From positions 248,001-312,000 of the forward strand of contig CAJTUE010000002.1 of NCBI GenBank assembly GCA_910579775.1: a stretch of 64,000 nucleotides of DNA, read 5' to 3'. The DNA comes from an uncultured Oscillospiraceae bacterium. GTDB taxonomy: Bacteria; Bacillota; Clostridia; Oscillospirales; Oscillospiraceae. The position numbers and the translations under genes are program-made. This document shows positions 39,049 to 48,247 of the stretch, piece by piece. The notes below the pieces were generated by a model that was not told the DNA's origin, did not search any database, and was given only the letters and a program-made list of their open reading frames with translations. Position 1 is the stretch's first letter. Every line of letters starts with the position of its first letter.

Positions 39049-40407
39049 TTAGAAGGGCAGGCCCTTCATCTTGCCACCGAACAGTCCCCCGCCCCGTTTC
39101 ATCTTGCGGGACATGTTTTTGCCGGTGAACTGGCGGGTCATCTGTTGCATCATGTCGAACTGCTTCAAAAGGCGGTTGATATCCACCACGTCCAATCCAC
39201 AGCCCGCCGCAATGCGCTTTTTCCGGCTGGAGTTGAGCACACTTGGATTCTCCCGCTCGTAGGGAGTCATGGAGAGGATAATGGCCTCCGTGCGGCCCAG
39301 GGCCTTTTCATCGAAGGTCGCTCCCTCCAGCGCCTTGGCGTTCATGCCGGGGAGCATCCCGGCGATATCAGACAGGGAACCCATGCTCTTTACTTGGACC
39401 AGCTGGTCGTAGTAGTCCTGGAGGGTGAACTTGTTCTTGCGCAGACGCTCCAGCTGCTCGGCGGCCTTCTTCTCGTCAAAGGCGGCCTCCGCCTTTTCGA
39501 TGAGGGACAAAACGTCGCCCATGCCTAGGATGCGGGAGGCCATGCGGTCGGGGTGGAACACCTCGATGTTCTCCAGCTTCTCTCCCGTGCCCGCGTATTT
39601 AATGGGCTTTCCGGTGACTGCCTTGATGGAGAGGGCCGCGCCGCCCCGGGCGTCGCCGTCCAGCTTGGTAAGCATGACCCCGGTGATATCCAGCGCCTCG
39701 TCAAAGCTCTTGGCGGCGTTCACCGCGTCCTGGCCGATCATGGCATCCACCACCAGTAAGATCTCGGTGGGTTCCACGGCGGCTTTGATGTTACGAAGTT
39801 CGTCCATCAACGCCTCGTCCACATGAAGGCGGCCTGCGGTGTCCAAAAACACCATGTCGTTGCCATGACTTTTGGCATGGGAGACCGCGGCCTTGGCGAT
39901 GTCCACCGGGTCCGCCTGTCCCATCTGAAAGACGGGGATGTCCAGCTGTCCGCCCACCACCTGCAGCTGCTCGATGGCGGCGGGGCGGTATACGTCGCAG
40001 GCGGCCAGCAACGGCCGCTTGCCCTGCTTTTTCAAAAGCCCTGCCAGTTTGGCCCCGTTGGTGGTCTTGCCCGCCCCCTGGAGACCGACCAGCATCACCA
40101 CCGTGGGCGGCTTGGATGAGATGTTCAGCTTCGCCTCACCGCCGCCCATAAGGGCGGTCAGTTCCTCATTGACGATCTTCACGATCATCTGGGCCGGGGT
40201 AAGGCTCTCCAGAACATCGGAGCCCACCGCCCGCTCGGAGACCTTGGCCACAAAGTCCTTGACCACCTTGTAGCTCACGTCGGCCTCTAAAAGGGCCAAG
40301 CGAATCTCCCGCATGGCCTCCTTTACGTCGCTCTCGCTGAGCCGTCCCTTGCCCCGCAGGCGTTGGAACAGGTTGGAGAGCTTTTCGGACAAGCCTTCAA
40401 ATGCCAT
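39049..40407 (-). CDS. ffh: Signal recognition particle protein Ffh
   Basis: A 452-residue NG-M GTPase. GLQGAGKTTNGAKLA (P-loop), DTAGRLHVDEALMDEL, TKLDGDARGGAALS and the methionine-rich M domain (MMQQMTRQF...MKRGGGLFGGKMKGLPF) are present. It binds signal sequences with 4.5S RNA. The P-loop has Asn after KTT (usually S or T), a mild variant. It follows ylxM after three bases. Confidence 0.96.
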   Translation of the reverse strand: MAFEGLSEKLSNLFQRLRGKGRLSESDVKEAMREIRLALLEADVSYKVVKDFVAKVSERAVGSDVLESLTPAQMIVKIVNEELTALMGGGEAKLNISSKPPTVVMLVGLQGAGKTTNGAKLAGLLKKQGKRPLLAACDVYRPAAIEQLQVVGGQLDIPVFQMGQADPVDIAKAAVSHAKSHGNDMVFLDTAGRLHVDEALMDELRNIKAAVEPTEILLVVDAMIGQDAVNAAKSFDEALDITGVMLTKLDGDARGGAALSIKAVTGKPIKYAGTGEKLENIEVFHPDRMASRILGMGDVLSLIEKAEAAFDEKKAAEQLERLRKNKFTLQDYYDQLVQVKSMGSLSDIAGMLPGMNAKALEGATFDEKALGRTEAIILSMTPYERENPSVLNSSRKKRIAAGCGLDVVDINRLLKQFDMMQQMTRQFTGKNMSRKMKRGGGLFGGKMKGLPF

Positions 40408-40410
40408 AGG

Positions 40411-40767
40411 TCACTCCTGTTTTAAATGCGCCGCCAGCTCCTGGATGCGCCGCAGATAGTCGCTGACAGTGGGATCGGCGCTGACGCTCCGGGCCGCCTG
40501 GGCCAGAGATTCGATCTCTTCCAGCTGGTGCTTTTGCTCCTGGAAGCGCTTGACAATGCCCGTTTTTTCCTCCAGTTCCTCCAGCGCGGCCTCCGCCCGG
40601 ACGATGGCGTCGCGCACGCCCTGACGGGACATATCATAGTTTTCCGCGATCTCGGAGAGGGACAGGTCCTCGTTGTAGTAGAGGTCGTAGAACTCCTTCT
40701 GCCGAGAGGTCAGCATCTCGCCGTAGAAGTCAAACAGCAGCGCCATGCGGTACGCCTGGTTTTTCAC
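40411..40767 (-). CDS. ylxM: YlxM family HTH protein of the SRP operon
   Basis: A 118-residue protein with a sigma-70 region 4-like helix-turn-helix: YNEDLSLSEIAENYDMSRQGVRDAI, followed by a coiled helix. YlxM stimulates the SRP GTPase in streptococci and is always beside ffh. The start is GTG with AAGGAGGCGAGG upstream. Confidence 0.93.
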   Translation of the reverse strand: MKNQAYRMALLFDFYGEMLTSRQKEFYDLYYNEDLSLSEIAENYDMSRQGVRDAIVRAEAALEELEEKTGIVKRFQEQKHQLEEIESLAQAARSVSADPTVSDYLRRIQELAAHLKQE

Positions 40768-40818
40768 GTCCTCGCCTCCTTGTGTTTTCTGTAAAGTAGC
40801 TGGCCTTTACATTTTTGG

Positions 40819-40847
40819 AGTATACTACATTTTTTCCTTTTTGTCAA
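40819..40847 (-). promoter_or_regulatory. Promoter of the ylxM-ffh-rpsP operon
   Basis: TTGACA-17-TATACT, near consensus, about 50 bases upstream of ylxM. Confidence 0.85.
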
Positions 40848-40854
40848 GGGGAAA

Positions 40855-40898
40855 TGAAAAAACAAGGCCGCCGGGGTCCCATCCCCCGGCGGCCTTGC
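40855..40898 (-). terminator. Terminator of the GH5 gene
   Basis: A 14-bp perfect stem (CAAGGCCGCCGGGG and complement) followed by a T-rich tail on the minus strand. Confidence 0.85.
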
Positions 40899-40911
40899 CG
40901 TATCATATTTG

Positions 40912-41904
40912 TTACCCGTCCAGGATCGCGTCCCGGAACAGCTTGCCGCTCTGGCTCAGGTCCTCGGCGGCCCAGCCGGAGAGCTTGGCGCAGTCCGGCT
41001 TGATAAGGGCGGAGGTCTCGTTTTTGTTGCAGAGGCTCCAGGCCAGGAAGCTGACGTGGTTTTCCTTCAGCAGAGCAAACCACTCCCTGGCAGAGTTCTC
41101 GTCTACCCCGCCGCTGCCGCTGGCGTCGCAGAGGCCGCACTCGCTGACAAAGACAGGGATCCCCGCCGCCAGAGCGTTTTTCACCTTTTGGCGATAGCTC
41201 TCCTTGTGGGTGGCGGCGTAAAAGTGGAAAGCGTAGACCACATTCTCATCCGCCAGACGGCGTCCGATCACATCCTCCACGTCCTGGGACCAGGTATTGG
41301 TGCCCACGATGACCACCGCGTCCGGGTCGTTGGCCCGGATGGCGGCCAGCACCGTCTCGGCGTAGGGCTTGATGACGGTCTGCCAGGGAGAATTTTGCGG
41401 CTCGTTGCAGAGCTCATAGAGCACGTTGGTATGGTCCGCGTATTTCCGGGACATTTCGTTGAAAAATGCCACTGCCTCGTCTTGGTGGGCGCGGGGATCG
41501 CCGTCGGAGAGGATGTGCCAGTCGAGGATAACGTACATACCCAGCTCGGTGGCGTATTGGACTCCTTTGTCCACCAGCTCCTTCAGTTTTTCCCTGTCCC
41601 CGCCACTGCAATAGCCGCCATACTCCTGGGTATAGAGGGCCAGACGCACCGCGTTGGCTCCCCAGCCCTCCTTAATGGTACGAAAGGCGTCGGCATTCAC
41701 ATAGTCAGGAAACCAGGCCAAACCGTGAGTAGACACGCCCTTCAGGCGCACCGTGTTCCCCTGCGGGTCGGCCAGAACTGTCCCCGCCACATGGAGGGGC
41801 GGGATGCCGTCTGGGATGGAGGGGGGCGGCGTCTCTTGCGGGGCGTCCGCCGAGGACAAAAGCAGAAAGAAGGTCATGAAAAAGGACAACAGCTTCTGCG
41901 CCAT
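40912..41904 (-). CDS. Secreted GH5 family glycoside hydrolase (endoglucanase-like)
   Basis: A 330-residue secreted protein with N-terminal signal helix and a TIM-barrel. Glu168 in LCNEPQ should be the acid/base and Glu255 in PVFVSECG the nucleophile; LKGVSTHGLAWFP and VILDWHILSDG also fit GH5 subfamily 2 cellulases. It would cleave beta-1,4-glucan or related beta-glucans outside the cell. It directly follows the DUF975 gene (two-base gap). No carbohydrate-binding module or SLH domain is present. Confidence 0.88.
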   Translation of the reverse strand: MAQKLLSFFMTFFLLLSSADAPQETPPPSIPDGIPPLHVAGTVLADPQGNTVRLKGVSTHGLAWFPDYVNADAFRTIKEGWGANAVRLALYTQEYGGYCSGGDREKLKELVDKGVQYATELGMYVILDWHILSDGDPRAHQDEAVAFFNEMSRKYADHTNVLYELCNEPQNSPWQTVIKPYAETVLAAIRANDPDAVVIVGTNTWSQDVEDVIGRRLADENVVYAFHFYAATHKESYRQKVKNALAAGIPVFVSECGLCDASGSGGVDENSAREWFALLKENHVSFLAWSLCNKNETSALIKPDCAKLSGWAAEDLSQSGKLFRDAILDG

Positions 41905-41906
41905 GG

Positions 41907-43331
41907 TCAGCCTTCCTCTTTGGGAGTCTCATCCTCCGGGGTCTCGGTGACCTCGAAGCTGACTCCTTCCGCCGGGGCCTCCGTCTCCACCGGCGCTTCC
42001 TCCGTGGAAGCTTCCGTCACCGCGGGGGTCTCAGGCGCCGAAGGCGTTTCCGGCACGGGAGCCTCTGGTTCAGGGGGCGTCTCCGGTGTCTCGGTCACCA
42101 CAGGCGCTTCCGGGGCCACGGGAGGCTCCGGCGCGGTGGGAACAGAAGGCGCGGGCGGCACAGGGCTAGTGAAGGACGGCGGCGTGGGCACGTTGTCCCA
42201 GATATCGCTGGGCTGGGGCGGAATGTAGTCTCCCATGGGATGGGGTGCGGCAGGAGGCTCATCCTGCCCGGTGGCCGCCAGGAAGAATCCCGCGTAGGCG
42301 CTGCCGCGATACGCGGTCAGCCACAGACCGATGGGTAACGCGGCCACCTCAGCCAGTACAGCCAGGATTCCTACTCCCGCGAGGAGCTGCCCCATCAGTT
42401 GCCCTACGACCTGGTTCACATACAGGTCGCTTTCAAAGTAGGACGGGTCCACATACGACATAGAGTTCACAGTCTGAAACGCCATGGAAACACTAAGGGC
42501 AATGACCAGAACGATGTAGCCCACCAGGAACACGCCCATCACGATCAACCCATTGAGTAGCTCCCACCCGATAAAGGACAGGTCCAGCATGAACCGGCGG
42601 CCCAGATTGCCCCGCATGGCCTCCTTGCTCTCCCGGACCGCCTCCATGGTGCCCATGTCGGTGGTGAGGATGAAATAGGGCGCCAGAGCATAGCGGCAAG
42701 CGATGAAGTTGGAGAACAGGATCACCGCCACCCACACCGCGATCATCAGTAAAACACAAAGTCCAAACACAAGGCCGATGTCTCCGGCGGCTGTCATAGC
42801 TGTTCCAAGGATCATGGTCGCGAAAATACCCATCACCGCCGCGGCCAAGGTCCACAAAAGTTCAAAGATGAAGGTCACGACTCCCGTGCAGATGGCCCGC
42901 CCCGCCACAGGGAAGCCGGAGAAGATATGCCCCGTCTCGGTGGGCTCGCCGCAGTAGAGCTTCAGCGCGTAGTTGGCGTAGCCGTAGGACATGACCACCT
43001 GGAAAATACGGACCAGAATGGTGATAAAGGTAGAGACCAGTCCCGCGCCGACTACAGGCACGTAGATACTTCTGTAGTAGCCCAGCAGGTCATTGGTATC
43101 CATCGCCTCGATCCGCATAGACCAGCCCACGGGATCGGTGTACAGCTCTTTCAGGTAAGCGAAAATACCGCTCTGCCCCACCCACTGCAAGGCAAAGCTG
43201 ATGGCACCGGGGATCAGCGCCACCAACAGCCAGTATAAAAGCGTCACCTTCCAGGTGCGGGGCCTCGCCCCGCGCAAAGACGCCTTCGCCCGTTCCTTCA
43301 ACGCCTTGCGGTCATAGTTCATCATATTCAT
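41907..43331 (-). CDS. DUF975 family membrane protein with proline-rich tail
   Basis: A 474-residue protein. About 370 residues with six hydrophobic segments match DUF975 (opening NYDRKALKERAKASLRG, WKVTLLYWLLVALIPG; later GNLGRRFMLDLSFIGWELLNGL). The last 100 residues are a low-complexity Pro/Glu/Thr/Val tail predicted to be extended. DUF975 function is unknown. AGAGGAG lies nine bases before the ATG. Co-transcribed with the GH5 gene. Confidence 0.85.
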   Translation of the reverse strand: MNMMNYDRKALKERAKASLRGARPRTWKVTLLYWLLVALIPGAISFALQWVGQSGIFAYLKELYTDPVGWSMRIEAMDTNDLLGYYRSIYVPVVGAGLVSTFITILVRIFQVVMSYGYANYALKLYCGEPTETGHIFSGFPVAGRAICTGVVTFIFELLWTLAAAVMGIFATMILGTAMTAAGDIGLVFGLCVLLMIAVWVAVILFSNFIACRYALAPYFILTTDMGTMEAVRESKEAMRGNLGRRFMLDLSFIGWELLNGLIVMGVFLVGYIVLVIALSVSMAFQTVNSMSYVDPSYFESDLYVNQVVGQLMGQLLAGVGILAVLAEVAALPIGLWLTAYRGSAYAGFFLAATGQDEPPAAPHPMGDYIPPQPSDIWDNVPTPPSFTSPVPPAPSVPTAPEPPVAPEAPVVTETPETPPEPEAPVPETPSAPETPAVTEASTEEAPVETEAPAEGVSFEVTETPEDETPKEEG

Positions 43332-43375
43332 GGTATACGCTCCTCTCTCTTCTCTCTATCGATTCATGGTCTGCC

Positions 43376-44416
43376 TTACCGTCTGCCAAAGCCTCCCCCT
43401 CGGGAACCGCCGGAAAAGCCCCCTCCACGGGAGAAACCTCCCCCGCCCCCGCCGCGGCCAAAGCCGCCGCCGCGGGAGCCACCGGAAAAGCCTCCGCCTC
43501 TGCCAAGGCCGCCCGTGGAAAATCCTCCGCCGCGGCTGCCGCCCCCGCGCGGCCCGGAAAAGCCGCTGAACCCGCCTCCACCGCCGCGGGGCGGCTGGGG
43601 CGGTCTGGGAGGACGGGGCGGCCTGGGGGGCGGAGGCGGGGGCCGCCGCCAGCGGCGGCGGTACCAGCCGTAGCCGGGTCCGTGCCAAAACAGCATGGGT
43701 CGGAAGGGCGGCGCGCCCACCACGCCATAGTAACGGGTGCGGTAGGCGCTGTGCCGGGCGGAGTCCACCGCGGACAAAATGAGCACCACCACCAGCAGCA
43801 GTAAAACAACGCCCACCAGCAGCGCCGCCCCGCTTCGCTCGCCGCCCAAACCACTGGAGTTGTCCAGATAGCCCAGGCCATAGTTGTCCACATAATAGGT
43901 GTTCAGGTCGGCGAACAGGTTGAGGATGCCGTCTCCCACACTCCCATGGTCCACATAGGCAAAAAAGGAATTGTCCAGGTAGGAGGTGATCTGTCCACCG
44001 GACAGAGGATAGTCCGGTCCCGGCGCCAGATAGGCGCTCACCGTCTTGGGATTGACCGCCAACACCGCGTCCGCGGCGGCCAGCTCCACGCTCTCCCCCA
44101 GGTCGTAGGCAAAATCGTCCAAAACGCCGCCCACCGTATTGGTGGTGGCTACCATGATAATGCTGCCGTAACGCTGGTTCCAGTTGGCATTATAGAGACA
44201 AATGGTCTCCTTTTGCTTGGCGGACAGGACCCCCGCGCTGTCCAGAATATGGTTCTGAAACTGCTTGGTGGACAGGCTCATATCCAGGCCCATGTCCTGG
44301 GGCTTGGGGGGCGCTGGGGTGTCTCCACCCTTGCGCAGGCCGATGAACACCGCCGCCACGATCATGGCGATGGTGACGATCCACGCCACCGCCAGCTTTT
44401 TGCCGTTAGACTTCAT
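43376..44416 (-). CDS. TPM domain protein with glycine-rich tail
   Basis: A 346-residue membrane-anchored protein: an N-terminal helix, an extracytoplasmic TPM domain (HILDSAGVLSAKQKETICLYN...YGSIIMVATTN), a second helix (ALLVGVVLLLLVVVLILSAVD) and a C-terminus of prolines then GGGFSGGSRGGG-type repeats. TPM proteins are linked to photosystem repair in plants and envelope functions in bacteria. A perfect AAAGGAGGT precedes the ATG at 44416. It follows telA in the same direction. Confidence 0.85.
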   Translation of the reverse strand: MKSNGKKLAVAWIVTIAMIVAAVFIGLRKGGDTPAPPKPQDMGLDMSLSTKQFQNHILDSAGVLSAKQKETICLYNANWNQRYGSIIMVATTNTVGGVLDDFAYDLGESVELAAADAVLAVNPKTVSAYLAPGPDYPLSGGQITSYLDNSFFAYVDHGSVGDGILNLFADLNTYYVDNYGLGYLDNSSGLGGERSGAALLVGVVLLLLVVVLILSAVDSARHSAYRTRYYGVVGAPPFRPMLFWHGPGYGWYRRRWRRPPPPPPRPPRPPRPPQPPRGGGGGFSGFSGPRGGGSRGGGFSTGGLGRGGGFSGGSRGGGFGRGGGGGGFSRGGGFSGGSRGGGFGRR

Positions 44417-44449
44417 AGTTACCTCCTTTGAGGCACACAAATGGATGGT

Positions 44450-45670
44450 TTAACCTCTCAACTCCAGGAGTTTTTGCTTGAGCTCGCCCTCGATCCGGCC
44501 CAGCTCCACCTCGGCCTCCTGGCGCTTCTTGCGGCCCTCCTCCTGGATATGCATGACCTCGTCCAGGGTGGAGATGAGCTGCTGGTTGGTGTGCTGGAGG
44601 GTCTCGATATCCACCACAGAGCGCTCTGCCTCCCTGGCGGTCTCCACCGTGCCCATCTTGAGCATGTCGGCGTTCTTTTGCAGGAGGTCGTTGGTCATGT
44701 TGGTGACGGCGGACTGGGCCTGGGTGGCCTGGCGGGAGTGCTCCAGACCCAGGGCCAACACCATCTGGGACTTCCACAGGGGGATGGTGTTCACCAGAGA
44801 GGATTGGATCTTCTCCAGCATGAGAGTGTCGTTGTTCTGGAGCATCCGGGTCTGGGGGCCCATCTGGATGGAGATCATCCGGGTCAGCTCCAGGTCGTGG
44901 ATCTTCTTCTCAAAGCGGGTGCAGAGGTTGGCCAGATCGTTGTACGCCTGGGCGTCCTCCTGGGCGCCGCTCTGCTCCGCCTTCTTGCGCAGCTCCTCCA
45001 GGTCGTTGGCGCGCACCTGGGCAAGACGCTTCTTCCCTGCCAGGATATACATGGTGAGCTCTTTATAGTACTTGGTGTTCAGCTCATACATCTGGTCCAG
45101 CATGGCGATGTCCTTCATCAAGGTCACTTGGTGACCCTCCAGCACCGCCACGATCTTGTCCACGTTGGCCTCCGCCTTGGAGTAGCTGGCCTTCATCTCT
45201 TCCATCTCGTTGCGCTTCTTCTGGAACCAGCCGGCGATCCCCTTCTTCTCCGGCTGGGAGAAGCCCTTGAGCTCCACCACCAGAGAGGAGAGGGCCTGGC
45301 CCACCTCGCCCAGATCCTTGGTGCGCACGCTGTTGAGAGTGTTCTCCGAGAAGGCGGCAATGTTCTTCTGGGCCGCCGCGCCGTACTGGAGCACCACGCT
45401 GGAATCGCGGATGTCGATCTTCTGGGAAAAGTCGTCCACGATCTTCCGCTCCGCCTCGGTAAGCTGGCTCTCGTCCAGGGCGACGGCATTGGCGTCCCGC
45501 TGAGCCTGGGCTGCCTGGGCGGACTGGGCGGCGGTAGGATCGGTGGTCAGGGTGATGTCGGGAGCCTTAGGGGCCTCCACCGCGGCCTGGGCCTGAGCGG
45601 CCACCTGGGCCACCTCGGCGGTGAGGTCGGGAGTGAGGGTCAGCTCGGGGGTCATGTTTTCTTCATTCAT
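44450..45670 (-). CDS. TelA family toxic anion resistance protein
   Basis: A 406-residue, alpha-helical, coiled-coil-rich protein with TelA features: DDFSQKIDIRDSSVVLQYGAAAQKNIAAFSENTL and IQMGPQTRMLQNNDTLMLEKIQ. TelA relatives give tellurite and cell-envelope stress tolerance; the mechanism is unclear. It forms a unit with the XpaC-like protein and the small membrane protein upstream, a pairing common in Firmicutes. Confidence 0.9.
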   Translation of the reverse strand: MNEENMTPELTLTPDLTAEVAQVAAQAQAAVEAPKAPDITLTTDPTAAQSAQAAQAQRDANAVALDESQLTEAERKIVDDFSQKIDIRDSSVVLQYGAAAQKNIAAFSENTLNSVRTKDLGEVGQALSSLVVELKGFSQPEKKGIAGWFQKKRNEMEEMKASYSKAEANVDKIVAVLEGHQVTLMKDIAMLDQMYELNTKYYKELTMYILAGKKRLAQVRANDLEELRKKAEQSGAQEDAQAYNDLANLCTRFEKKIHDLELTRMISIQMGPQTRMLQNNDTLMLEKIQSSLVNTIPLWKSQMVLALGLEHSRQATQAQSAVTNMTNDLLQKNADMLKMGTVETAREAERSVVDIETLQHTNQQLISTLDEVMHIQEEGRKKRQEAEVELGRIEGELKQKLLELRG

Positions 45671-45720
45671 GGGATGAACTTCCTTTCTGTGGTGAAAATT
45701 TGTTTCTATCCTCAGTTCAC

Positions 45721-45912
45721 TTATTTATGGCCGCGGATGTGGAAAAACACACCCCACGCGACGAACGCGTTTACCAGGCTCACGCCGAAGAGCAGCAGGG
45801 GCAGCGGCGCGAGGGTAGGCAGCGCCCAGATGATCCCCGCGGCGGTGCCTACCGTAATGATCGACCAGACAATGGCCAAGGCCAGCGCCTTCTTGGAGTT
45901 CTTTTCTGACAT
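45721..45912 (-). CDS. Small two-helix membrane protein
   Basis: A 63-residue protein with two hydrophobic segments and a charged N-terminus (MSEKNSKK). It lies between xpaC-like and telA and so is part of that operon. No family recognised. Confidence 0.75.
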   Translation of the reverse strand: MSEKNSKKALALAIVWSIITVGTAAGIIWALPTLAPLPLLLFGVSLVNAFVAWGVFFHIRGHK

Positions 45913-45925
45913 CGTCTCTCCCTCC

Positions 45926-46603
45926 TTACACGCCGGGCATTTGGTTGTCGGAAAGGCCCTCCCGGGCCAGCATCTGCTCCATCACAGTGATGTCGGTGGA
46001 GATATCCAGCGCCTCTTCGCCGTAGAGCGCGTCCAGCTGTTTGTCAAAGGCGGCGGAGATGGTATCCATCATGCCCTCCACCTTCTCCTTGGTGGCGGAG
46101 ATGTTCTCCCCCTCAATGCCCGCGCCGCCCATGCGGTCATAGGCGTTGAGGATCTTCAGGGTGGTGGGAAGATAATACTGTAAAAAGCGGCGGATCTGGG
46201 GCCGTTTGGCGGGTTTTTCCGCCACAACGTCAAAGATCTTCCCCGTCACGTCCTCCAGATGGTCGATCTGGGCGGAGATGGCGGGGTCGGCAATGGCGTC
46301 GTTGAGGCGGCGCATCTCAGACACCGCCTTATCCCGCTCGGTACGCAGCTCCGCCAGGGCTTTTTCCTCCTCGGTCTGGGGCTCTTTGACCTCTTCCTTC
46401 TTCTCCTCGACGGGCGTGTCCGGGACCACCACGGTACGGTCCCGCCAGACAAAGCTCCGGCTCAGCCCGTACACCAGCGCGGAGATCACCGCCGCCCCGG
46501 CGAAGTGAAGGGGCCTGTAGAGGGGAAAGGCCAAGGCCCAGATAAGCCAGGTCGCCCCGATCAACAACACGGGCACAGCGGACTTTACGGTTTTGGTATT
46601 CAT
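45926..46603 (-). CDS. XpaC-like 5-bromo-4-chloroindolyl phosphate hydrolysis family protein
   Basis: A 225-residue protein with two N-terminal membrane helices, a charged linker and a helical domain (FLQYYLPTTLKILNAYDRM, GENISATKEKVEGMMDTISAAFDKQLDALYGEEALDISTDI) typical of XpaC. Despite the name, a phosphatase activity is not established. It is paired with telA as in Bacillus xpaC-yaaN, first gene of the operon. Confidence 0.88.
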   Translation of the reverse strand: MNTKTVKSAVPVLLIGATWLIWALAFPLYRPLHFAGAAVISALVYGLSRSFVWRDRTVVVPDTPVEEKKEEVKEPQTEEEKALAELRTERDKAVSEMRRLNDAIADPAISAQIDHLEDVTGKIFDVVAEKPAKRPQIRRFLQYYLPTTLKILNAYDRMGGAGIEGENISATKEKVEGMMDTISAAFDKQLDALYGEEALDISTDITVMEQMLAREGLSDNQMPGV

Positions 46604-46647
46604 TGACTCGCCTCCTGCTGACCGCTACGGATATCAATACAGAGTAT

Positions 46648-46676
46648 ATTATACACTCCTTTCGTTTATATGGCAA
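46648..46676 (-). promoter_or_regulatory. Promoter of the xpaC-telA-TPM operon
   Basis: TTGCCA-17-TATAAT on the minus strand, about 45 bases before the xpaC-like start. Confidence 0.7.
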
Positions 46677-46743
46677 ATTAAATTTCCATAAAGAGCCGAC
46701 GGAGGTAACAAGCAGCCCTTGGGCAAGGACTCGCAAGTTCACG

Positions 46744-46772
46744 TTGACTTTGTAGACGGTGTGGAGTAAAAT
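46744..46772 (+). promoter_or_regulatory. Promoter of ilvA
   Basis: TTGACT-17-TAAAAT, 37 bases upstream of the ilvA ATG. Confidence 0.7.
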
Positions 46773-46808
46773 AGGAAAGAATGTGACCAAACCAAAGGAG
46801 TTTTTGCC

Positions 46809-48032
46809 ATGGCTATGACATTGGAGGATTTTAAGGCCGCCCGCCGGGTGCTGGACGGGGTCATCAGCCCCACCCACCTGGTCCACTCCCCCGCCTTTTC
46901 CGCCGCCTCAGGCAACCAAGTGTACTTAAAGCCGGAGAACCTGCAGGTCACCGGCGCCTATAAGATCCGGGGCGCGACCTATAAGATCAGCACCCTCACC
47001 GAGGAACAGCGCCAGCGCGGCCTCATCACCGCCTCGGCGGGCAACCACGCCCAGGGGGTAGCCATGGCCGCCCAGAAGGCCGGGTGCCGGGCAGTCATCG
47101 TCATGCCCACCACCACCCCGCTGGTGAAGGTAAACAACACCAAGGCTCTGGGCGCGGAGGTGGTGCTCTTCGGCGGCACCTTTGACGACGCCGCCGCCAA
47201 GGCCCACGAGCTGGAGACAGCGCAGGGCCTCACCTACATCCCCCCCTTCAACGACGCCACCGTCTCCACCGGTCAGGGCACCATCGCCTACGAGATCTTC
47301 TCCGACCTCCCCGATGTGGACGTGATCCTGGTCCCCATCGGCGGCGGCGGACTGTGCGCCGGAGTGGCGACGCTGACAAAGCTCTTAAACCCCAACGTGA
47401 GGGTCATTGGCGTAGAGCCCAGCGGCGCGGCCAGCATGAAAGCAGCGCTACAGGCGGGCAAACCGGTCACCCTGGACAGCGTGGATACCATTGCCGACGG
47501 CGTGGCGGTGAAGACGGTGGGCGATGTGGTGTTCCCCTATATCCAAAAGTATGTAGACGACGTGATCACTATCAACGATGACGAGTTGGTGGACGCCTTT
47601 TTGGATATGATGGAAAAGCACAAGATGGTGGTGGAGAACGCGGGACTGCTGCCCATCGCCGCCCTCAACCATCTGGACTGCAAGGACAAGAACGTGGCCT
47701 GCGTGCTCTCCGGGGGCAACATGGATGTGATCACCATGTCCTCTCTGGTCCAGCACGGGCTCATCAACCGGGGGCGCATCTTTACCTTCTCCGTCCTTCT
47801 CCCAGACCGCCCCGGCGAGCTGCTGCGGGTGGCGGAGATCATTGCCCGGGAAAAGGGCAACGTGGTCAAGCTGGACCACAACCAATTTGTCTCTATCAAC
47901 CGCCAAAGCGCGGTGGAACTGAAGGTGACGTTGGAGGCTTTTGGCCACGAGCACAAGGAGGCCATCCTGGCCGCCCTGCAAAAGGAGGGCTACCAGGCCC
48001 ACATTGTTAACACCGCGGACTTTACATATTAA
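46809..48032 (+). CDS. ilvA: Threonine ammonia-lyase
   Basis: A 407-residue pyridoxal phosphate enzyme: KPENLQVTGAYKIRGATYKI with the Schiff-base lysine, SAGNHAQGVA, the GGGGLCAGVA phosphate loop, and a C-terminal ACT domain (FTFSVLLPDRPGELLRVAEI). It deaminates threonine to 2-oxobutyrate, the isoleucine precursor used by IlvB. The single short ACT domain is of the TdcB-like type, so feedback control may differ from classical IlvA. AAAGGAG is seven bases before the ATG. Confidence 0.93.
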   Translation: MAMTLEDFKAARRVLDGVISPTHLVHSPAFSAASGNQVYLKPENLQVTGAYKIRGATYKISTLTEEQRQRGLITASAGNHAQGVAMAAQKAGCRAVIVMPTTTPLVKVNNTKALGAEVVLFGGTFDDAAAKAHELETAQGLTYIPPFNDATVSTGQGTIAYEIFSDLPDVDVILVPIGGGGLCAGVATLTKLLNPNVRVIGVEPSGAASMKAALQAGKPVTLDSVDTIADGVAVKTVGDVVFPYIQKYVDDVITINDDELVDAFLDMMEKHKMVVENAGLLPIAALNHLDCKDKNVACVLSGGNMDVITMSSLVQHGLINRGRIFTFSVLLPDRPGELLRVAEIIAREKGNVVKLDHNQFVSINRQSAVELKVTLEAFGHEHKEAILAALQKEGYQAHIVNTADFTY

Positions 48033-48038
48033 ACGGTA

Positions 48039-48078
48039 CCCCGCAGCGGTGAAAATTCACCGCTGCGGGGCTATATCT
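48039..48078 (+). terminator. Terminator of ilvA
   Basis: A 15-bp perfect stem (CCCCGCAGCGGTGAA with complement) but only a weak T-containing tail (CTATATCTTC). Confidence 0.7.
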
Positions 48079-48247
48079 TCAGTGCGGCGGGCCTGCCGGG
48101 TCGTAGCGGCGGACAAAAAGAGCCGCAAGCGGGCCGTGGGCGGCTTGGGGGACCCTGCCGCCGTCCCGGGAGCCGAGCCGCTTGCACCATCCTATGCGCC
48201 CCCCTGTCCCGTTGCCTATGACCTTACCAAAGAAAGGATGACTATCC
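48079..48247 (+). other. GC-rich leader region of rpe-recR
   Basis: About 170 bases with several pairing arms (GCAAGCGG near 48125 with CCGCTTGC near 48178, GGCGGC near 48142 with GCCGCC near 48159). No convincing coding frame, promoter or known riboswitch was recognised. AGAAAGGATG before the rpe ATG is its ribosome binding site. Confidence 0.4.
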
